DNA of 64,000 nt from Chloranthus sessilifolius (lineage: Eukaryota > Streptophyta > Magnoliopsida > Chloranthales > Chloranthaceae), in contig CM037590.1 in the NCBI GenBank assembly GCA_021018995.1, forward strand, positions 41,418,287 to 41,482,286, written 5' to 3'. Shown piece by piece: positions 13,391 to 64,000 of the stretch. How positions within the stretch are numbered: position 1 is the stretch's first letter; each line of letters starts with the position of its first letter. The notes beneath the pieces are model-generated. The model saw nothing but the letters and a program-made list of their open reading frames with translations. It made no database searches and was not told where the DNA came from. The position numbers were made by a program, and so were the translations under genes.

Positions 13391-14787
13391 TCTCTCGCAG
13401 CTATGCTGTAATTTTTTATATATTATATATATCTTTATTAAAAAAAGTAAACTTTACATACCATACCTATACTAAGCCTGTTTGGCGGGTTGCGAATAAG
13501 AAAAACCTAATTTTTTTTTCTTAGTAGAGTCTATCTCAAGGATGGATTCTATTTAAAATCGTTCATTCCTTTGCTATGAAGAATCCATCTCAGAGATTGA
13601 CTATTTCCAAAACAATTCCTTCTTTCTTTGAAATGGGTGTACCACTATTCTCACTGTTTTTCGTAGCAAGTACAACAATTTTTTTCATGGACAGTGACTA
13701 ATTTGAATCAGAGGATGGAAACTTTTTTATCCAATCTTCCCACGATAGATCTTAAGATCATATCCTGCCTATCAGACGGTCAGATGTTGATTCCACATAA
13801 CACACTTCCTCAAAAGTGACTTGAATCTCATTTTTACTCAAATTTACTATGTTTTCCAAAGTTATATCCAATCACTAGATTTTGAATATTCCTGCATTTT
13901 TCACACATACAAATTGTTATCCAAATAGTGGCCATAGGTTTCCTACATATTATTGCGTATTCTTGCAAGTTAGGAATACGTGGTAAAATAGAGTAAAAAA
14001 TATAAAACTTTACACCACACTTTTGACTTTTTTTTATAGGTGAGACTAACCTACTCAGTTCACCGCCTCTACACCTATTTCCACCCCTTGCAAATTTTCG
14101 TACATGATATTCGTATATTTTCAAGGCTATTGTAATCCTTTGAAAGGAGGAAAGAAACTATGATACACTATAACAAGAAAGTTATGATGTGCCCATTCTA
14201 CTACTGCTAGATGCCACCACAATCAAGGGCAGAGCTACGATTTTTTTATTTATTGGAGGCAAGCAGTGCTCTAACATAAATTTTCTTTCATTTGTAAGAG
14301 GTAACCATAATTATTATGGAGGAGGAAAGAAGATTATTAGGTTAGGATTAGGGCACTTGCAAACCATGTTTAGCGAGAAAGAGAGAGAATGGGAGAAAAT
14401 GGTCAATATATGGTTGGCATCTCAAGTGCCAAGTGACTTAGTATTGGAGCCACTTTTGGGCATGTATGTCATGTATAATCAACATGTGTATCATCTGATA
14501 AGTGAGCCATAATGTGAGATTATTTCATGTAAAAAGTATTAACAAAATTGATCTCTATCATTTCATTTAAAACAATTAAATATCATCTAAACTAGAATTG
14601 AGGGCTAGCATTTAAATTCAATATACTATAAATTTGGATGTCATTTGAGTGTAAAGATTTAAGTAATAAAAATTATTTATAGATCTTGGGATTATGAGTG
14701 TTAAATCACACAAAACACAATCATTTCACATGACACGCATTCCAAAAGTGTGACACAAGTAAAGGGCATTCATGTTATGACCAACAT
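12328..14787. other. No gene recognised; (CT)n tract
   Basis: I see no conserved coding frame. A (CT)n tract lies at about 13,360-13,397. A GCCTGTTTGGC motif near 13,477 looks like the end of a Tourist-type MITE, but I found no partner end. Confidence 0.45.
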
Positions 14788-16752
14788 TGTTGGAAAAATT
14801 ATTAGAAAGATGAAAGTAAAAATAAAGGAGATGAAATCAAGGGTAAAATTTAGAGGCACGTTAAGATAAACGCTTTCTCAAAACGTTATTTATTCATTTC
14901 GATTAGAATTGCGACAACTAAAAAGGATAATAGCAGACACGTTCCCGAGATACAATCAAGCTCAACCCTCTGTAATTTTTTTTGTGCTTGCACTCACAAA
15001 AGAGAATTCTGAACACTACGTACACCTAAGTGATGATTCACAAAACTTAAGTTAGGTTCCCATTGAAGGTGATTTTTAATTTATAGACCTCAACCTCATT
15101 CCACTGAATGTCTTATGTAAATATTCTCTTGTAAAACCCTTCATAAGAGGATTGGCCAAATTCTCTTTCGACCTTATAGAATTTAAAGTTACTACTCCAC
15201 TCTTGAGTAGACTTTTGACATAATTATGTCTCAAACTTATATGTCAATTTTTATTATTATCAGTTTTTTGATTCACTTGTTTAAGAATCGCTTCATTATC
15301 ACAGTATATAATAATTGCAGTGACATCACTATAGGAATGTCTACCAATAGGTTTATAAGTTATTCTACTTCTTTATATGTTGCAGCAAGTACAATAAACT
15401 CAAGAATAATATGATTTTATACTCCTAACAAAATTTGTCTTAGGATAAACTCTTTAATCATCTTTATAATATCGAAGTCTTGAATCTTCTTTAATTTGTA
15501 GATGATGTAAAAGTTGAGTTATAGACAAAGATTTATTGTCATGTCTATGATTCATCTATTTTTATAGTCATTCTAAGAAGGCAATAATTAGAAATTATAG
15601 CGCCAACTTGAAATTCCTCAAAAAGTTTAATTTCAACAGAATTAAGATGATTAATGATAAGCTATAAGTCGTATACTTGCGCAATAATAGACATATCATT
15701 TTCCATCTTAAAATCAAATAAATTGTCAATAAAGAATAGACTTATCTTTTACAGCGGGCACGCTAACGTAGATATTGTAGATAGAATCCGTGAGCGCGTT
15801 CAGTATATGACCTTTGCATATGTAATCATTATTTTTACGTTTTATTCGCACAGTAATGACCTTCGGAGAGTCATCTGATTTTGCTGGTGGCAAGTCAGCA
15901 AAATCCTTGTCTAAAATATATGTAACATTCAAGGTGATGAGGAAGAACAAAATCTTTTGTTGCCAACGAGTAAAGTTTATTCCATCAAATCGTTCCAATC
16001 ACACGAAATCTTGATTCATCACTTTGATTAACGCCATAGATGCTTCCATCTCACAAACTAATGTTTAGAATTATTAGAAAGATGGAAAAAAAAAATAAAG
16101 AAGATGAAATCAAAGGTAGAATTTAGAGGCACATTAAGATAAACATTTTTTTTAAACATTATTTGCCTCCTGGTTAGAATCGCGACTTCAAAAGAGGATA
16201 ATAGCAAATACGTTCCCAGGATACAACCAATCTCAGCCCTCTATAATTCTTTTTGTGTTTGCACTCACAAAAAAGAATTCTGAACACTACGTAATATGCT
16301 CAAAAAAAAAAAAAAAAAATTCTTTTTTTCTTGTGTATTTTCTTATATTTCTAATGGAGATCTTATCTCTATTTATAGAGAAAATCTTGAACCATTGTGT
16401 CTTTTCGTGAAGAGATTTTCGATCTGTACCTTTTCACATAACGTAAAAAGATAAATTGATTTCACTTGTATCTTTTCAGAGAGTTTTGACTTTTAAGATA
16501 ACGGTAAAAAGATAAATTGATTTCACTTGTATCTTTTTAGAGAGTTGTGTCTCTTAAGATAACGGTGAAAGTATTTACCATAATACAAAATAAGTATATA
16601 TGAGATAAAGTTATATAACTTTATCACTAAAATTGTAACGCTTATTTTTACTATAAAAAAATTGTATCTTGAAATATAAAAAAAAAAAAAACTTATTTAA
16701 AACTCTTTAAAATATACAACAATCTCTCACTATTTTTAAAAAATATACAACA
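14788..16752 (-). mobile_element. Internally deleted Ty1/copia retrotransposon
   Basis: Direct LTR copies lie at 14,788 (truncated, about 240 bp) and 16,062-16,752, both starting TGTT and sharing GAATTCTGAACACTACGTA. The flanks are AACAT on both sides, a perfect 5-bp target duplication. The remaining coding sequence is on the minus strand. A gag start at 15,998-15,726 (FDGINFTRWQQKILF, close to copia gag) is followed directly by RNase H remnants at about 15,420-15,100. Protease, integrase and reverse transcriptase are missing. The right LTR holds a minus-strand TATAAATAGAG motif near 16,367-16,380, a likely LTR promoter. Confidence 0.8.
15726..15998 (-). pseudogene. copia gag N-terminal fragment
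   Basis: The frame begins MERFDGINFTRWQQKILFFL, matching the conserved copia gag start in which an F-D-G-x-N-F motif is followed by W-Q. It continues with an N-D-Y-x-C-x-x-x-I-L-N motif, also typical of copia gag. It then breaks off, because the rest of the polyprotein was deleted. It sits next to the right-hand LTR, as expected for gag on the minus strand. Confidence 0.75.
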
Positions 16753-16847
16753 AACATACCATTTCACATCCTCCATAAATTGTTGGTCTTGTTGTGTGCG
16801 TGTCAATTGGGGGGGGCATATAGGCCTATTTAAAAAAATAAAAATAA

Positions 16848-16983
16848 AGGTGTCGGTTGATACCATATACATATCGGCTGGTACTAATACCGAGTTGGAT
16901 ACTGATACGGATCTGCGCCGATATGTATCGGTTTGCTGAAAAACCAATATATATTGGTATCGATCGATATTTGATACTTTGTT
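16848..16983. mobile_element. Probable MITE of the CAAGGTRTC family, decayed
   Basis: AAGGTGTCGGTTGATACC at the left pairs with GGTATCGATCGATATTTGAT and ACTTTG at the right. The centre contains GCCGATATGTATCGG-like palindromes. No target duplication can be seen, so the edges are provisional. Confidence 0.5.
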
Positions 16984-17831
16984 GCTGACCACAATGTCCC
17001 CTCAATACATTTATGATTATTTCATCATTGTTAAATTTCAATCGCAGTGGAAGATAAATTAGTAGCACCATTATGCTTATAGGTATAACAAAACATGCTA
17101 GCAAATAAGAAATTAAAATTTTGACCCCTCATAGTATCACCTTTTTTTAAAAATAGCCTTATAACTTTAAACCTTGCAAGATGAGCCAACCGGACCGCTT
17201 CTAAATGACCACCAGGAGAGGCATTGATGCATTTGTAGAACAAGTTTGGAGCCAAGTCATTGTGAATCCAAGAGATAGAGATAATGTATTTGCAGAATTA
17301 TGAGAAGACCTCCATAATTCCCCCTTCTTTGTAAAGAGTAGCCAATATCGATACCGAATCAATAAATTCAATATCAAATTGATAGATATGATATCAAAGT
17401 GATAGAGACAATATCAAATCGATAGATACAACATTAGAGCGATAAAATAGGATATTAAATCGATCACCCTTTTTGTGTCTGACACAATATCGGATTGATC
17501 GTTGCACTATTGAATCGAACAATTTGATATTGAATCAATCAAGTGATTTGATATTGCATAGCTTGATCTATAGGAAAACAAAAGAATCATTTTTCAACAT
17601 TAGTGAGAAAAATGATACATCATTATTTTTATGACGTTCCATAGGGGTGGGAAAAGTGAGTTTTAGAGAGAGCAAGGGGAGGTGAACAAAAAAGAAATAA
17701 AATATTGATTCACACTTTCGTCATTTAATGGTTGCCGGCTCGAAGCCACCCTATCTTGCAAGGTTTGAAACTATAAGTCGCTATTTAAAAAAAGTGAAAC
17801 TATGAGGGCCGAAATTGTAAATTCATTTATT

Positions 17832-17832
<1 letters not shown>

Positions 17833-17885
<53 letters not shown>
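17833..17885. repeat. (CT)n(TA)n compound microsatellite
   Basis: A CT tract runs straight into a TA tract. The same CT-then-TA order recurs at 18,765-18,801 and 19,420-19,496, each time at the edge of the fold-back elements described next. Confidence 0.9.
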
Positions 17886-17889
<4 letters not shown>

Positions 17890-18764
17890 AGGAGGAAAAT
17901 GCGCTCGAACTTAGAATTATTTCTGCGCCTTTTTTGTAAAGTGATGGGTGGCATGGGGCCCCATTTATTAACTAGAGTTAAACTTTTAAAATATTTAACC
18001 GTAATTCTTGACTTTTTTAGAAGTCTCTTTATTTTCTTTTTCCTCTTCCTTTTTTCAAGAAAGTATCAGACTTACTTTTTCAAGTATATTTTACTTAGAA
18101 AATGTGAGCACCCAATAGCGAAGTGTTAGCACCTCAGTGGCGAAACACTGGCACCCTGGTAGAGAGGCGCCAATACCCCAATAGCGAGGCGTTAGCTCCA
18201 CGGTGCCGGGATGCCGATGCCTCGTTTTAGAGGCTCCAACGCCTCTATATCAAGGTGCCGACACTTCGTTTAAAAAAAAGGAGTGTCGGCGCCTCTATAT
18301 CGAGGTGTCCGCACTTTGCTTTTTTTTTAGTGAAGAGCCGCCACCTCGATATAGAGGCGCCGACGCCCCTAAAACGAGGCACCGAGGTGCCCACAGTTCG
18401 CTACCGAGGTGTCATTGTCTCACTATCAGGGTGCTGACGCTTCTCTATCGGGGTGTCGGCGTTTCGATACCGAGGTGCTAGCGCTTCTCTACCAAGCGCT
18501 CATATTTTTTGGAGTAAAATACACCTGAAAAAGTAAGTCTATCACTTTCTTGAAAAAAATGAGAGAAGTGAGAAAAGAAATAAATTTTAAAAAAAGTCAA
18601 TAATGACGATTGGAAGGATATATACCTTTAAAAATATTTTAAATGTTTAACCCTAATTAGTAAAGTGAGCCCCATGCACCCATCACTTTACAAAAAGGTG
18701 CTACGTGTGACGCTCATATCAATAGGCGCATAAATATTTCTATGCCTGGGCGCATATCCTTGAC
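17886..18764. mobile_element. Fold-back element with minisatellite core, copy 1
   Basis: The left arm (about 17,893-18,105) and right arm (about 18,500-18,757) are inverted copies of one another. Paired landmarks are GTAAAGTGATGGGT with ACCCATCACTTTAC, TTTCAAGAAAGT with CTTTCTTGAA, and GTATATTTTACTTAG with AGTAAAATACACC. Between the arms is a GC-rich tandem array. No transposase is visible, so it would be non-autonomous. The (CT)n(TA)n tracts form its boundaries on both sides. I do not recognise the family. Confidence 0.7.
18105..18500. repeat. GC-rich minisatellite, about 22-bp unit
   Basis: About sixteen diverged units follow a pattern near CGAGGTGCCGACGCCTCTAT. Some are extended by A or T runs (near 18,270 and 18,320). 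The array is much richer in GC than its surroundings, and units in opposite orientation alternate, so the core can also fold on itself. Confidence 0.75.
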
Positions 18765-18765
18765 C

Positions 18766-18801
<36 letters not shown>

Positions 18802-18802
<1 letters not shown>

Positions 18803-19419
18803 GTTGTCCGTCCTCTATGGGTCCAAGGTTCCAAGTGGAGAAAGTATCGGGCTTACTTTTGAAGTATATTTTACTTAAAAAATGTAGGCACCCGATAGCG
18901 AAGCGTTAGCACCTCGATGGTGAAGCGTCGACACTCTGGTAGAGAGGCGCATCACCCTGATAGCGAGGCATTAGCACTAAGACACCGAGGTGCCGACGCC
19001 TTATTTTAGGGGAGTCAACGCCTTTATATCGAGGTGTCGATGTTTCGTTTTTAAAAAAAAGGTGTTGGCGCCGTTATATCGAGGTGTTGACGCCTCTGTA
19101 TTGGGGTGCTGACGTCTCGATACCGAGGTGCTAGCGCTTCTCTATTAGACGATCATATTTTTGAGTAAAATAGATCTGAAAAAATAAGTCTATCACTTTC
19201 TTGAAAAAAAAATGAGAGAAGAGAGAGAAAAAAAATAAAATTTAAAAAAGTCAGGAATAATGACTGAAAGGGTATATAACTTTTAAAACATTTTAAAAGT
19301 TTAACCCTAATTAATAAAGTGGGCCCCATGCACCCATGACTTCACAAAAAGATGCTACGTGTCGCGCTTATATCAATAAACATATAAATATCTCTATGCC
19401 TGGGCGCATATCTCTGATC
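18802..19419. mobile_element. Fold-back element with minisatellite core, copy 2
   Basis: This is a second, shorter relative of copy 1. A left arm remnant (about 18,840-18,890) and a full right arm (about 19,150-19,400) flank a minisatellite array at about 18,890-19,150. The right arm repeats GGGCCCCATGCACCCAT and ATGCCTGGGCGCATATC of copy 1. The first 40 bp (GTTGTCCGTCCTCTATGG) match the text after the next TA tract at 19,498. Confidence 0.65.

Positions 19420-19496
<77 letters not shown>
19420..19496. repeat. (CT)n(TA)n compound microsatellite
   Basis: A short CT tract is followed by a TA tract of about 60 bp. It marks the right edge of the fold-back region and the left edge of the SRT1 upstream region. 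Confidence 0.9.
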
Positions 19497-19498
<2 letters not shown>

Positions 19499-20072
19499 TG
19501 TTCGTCCTCCATGACTCTACGGTTTCAAGTAGAGGTTCAAGTGACATTAAAAACATTGTTTTAATACCACATGGACCTCAGATGCATTGCTTAGATAATT
19601 TATAAGAAAAACAATAATTAATTTTCAAAACTCATCTCTACGCTGTTTCCTACCCTTGTCTTTACAAGGTGTGGGTTGGGTTCTGTTAGTTAACCCTCAC
19701 CAGTGTAGTTGGTGCTCTCTCACGCTGCTTCCCAACTGTCATATGTAAGTGTGCCTGCTCCTCGGTTCTCGAGGCTGTCTTGACCTAAATGGCCGTATTA
19801 AAAATAAAATAAAATAAAATAAAAAAATAAATAAAAAGAAAAAAAAAACAACTCAAGGTGGGCCCATTTACTTTGGGACGCAAGGGCATTTTTGTAATTC
19901 CCTATGAGAGGGAAAGAATTCCTTTTCCAGTTGGGTCTCTAAATAAAGGATCCAAAGTTTTCCACACAAAATAGGAAAGAAAGAAAAGTGTCCCTTAAGC
20001 ACCTCTTCGTTAAAAGGAACTTCAACAGGTGGTGAGGGGTAGGGGTGATTCAACAAAAAAGAGAAAAGAGTC
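19497..20072 (+). promoter_or_regulatory. SRT1: SRT1 upstream region: promoter and 5' leader
   Basis: This 0.58-kb stretch separates the repeat cluster from the SRT1 start codon. A GGGCCCA motif at about 19,860-19,866 fits the GCCCA-type site II/TCP elements common in plant housekeeping promoters. A TATA-like TAAATAAA lies near 19,940. The position of transcription initiation is inferred, not seen. With fold-back elements ending only about 575 bp from the ATG, the promoter has little room to extend further upstream. Confidence 0.5.

Positions 20073-64000
<43,928 letters not shown>

Noticed and set aside
13834..14124. 96-codon minus-strand frame
   Set aside because: No similarity to any family I know and no neighbouring exons.
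14189..14512. 107-codon open frame
   Set aside because: No recognisable motif, no splice or gene context, and AT-rich surroundings; probably chance.
18203..18481. 92-codon frame rich in Arg and Cys
   Set aside because: It is a translation of the 22-bp minisatellite.
18105..18500. Regular short repeats suggesting a CRISPR array
   Set aside because: Units are diverged and directly abutting with no unique spacers, and the context is a plant nuclear genome.

Overview
The window is nuclear DNA of a flowering plant, because its only recognisable host gene is a plant SRT1 (SIRT6-type) sirtuin with GT-AG introns, set among plant-type Ty1/copia, Ty3/gypsy, TRIM, LINE, SINE, hAT-like, Mutator-like and CACTA-like elements. 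The species cannot be named from the sequence. Very large TE-filled introns suggest a genome rich in old repeats.

Layout. Positions 1-19,500 hold no gene I can support. They contain LTR-like noncoding blocks (about 0.6-3.5 and 5.2-7.1 kb), a CACTA end, several hAT-like non-autonomous elements with 8-bp target duplications (9,940-10,282; 10,303-11,984; 12,022-12,319), an internally deleted copia element (14,788-16,752, target duplication AACAT) and two fold-back elements whose core is a GC-rich minisatellite of about 22 bp (17.9-19.4 kb). The SRT1 promoter and 5' leader lie just before 20,073.

SRT1 runs on the + strand from 20,073 past the end of the window. I place eleven exons (942 nt, 314 codons, reading frame continuous across all ten junctions); the C-terminal part lies beyond 64,000. 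Intron 1 is about 19.9 kb. It holds an antisense copia element (21,215-34,672, target duplication CATTT) in which an antisense gypsy element is nested (25,319-32,640, target duplication GTACA). Two hAT-like MITEs sit in the gypsy gag and a 1.1-kb one sits in the copia 5' LTR. The nesting order therefore gives a relative history of insertion.

Later introns carry a Mutator-like fold-back MITE (intron 2), a SINE-like insertion with a 16-bp target duplication (intron 3), hAT-like MITEs (introns 4, 7, 8, 9, 10), LINE remnants (intron 7), a solo LTR and a TRIM-like element (intron 8) and a copia relic (intron 9). In intron 8 a 148-bp tandem duplication has copied the 3' part of exon 8 together with its splice donor, making a 42-nt in-frame potential extra exon with its own AG acceptor.

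All retroelement coding regions I could follow are broken by stops, frameshifts or deletions. SRT1 is the only gene that looks functional. I found no RNA gene, CRISPR array or prokaryote-like system.
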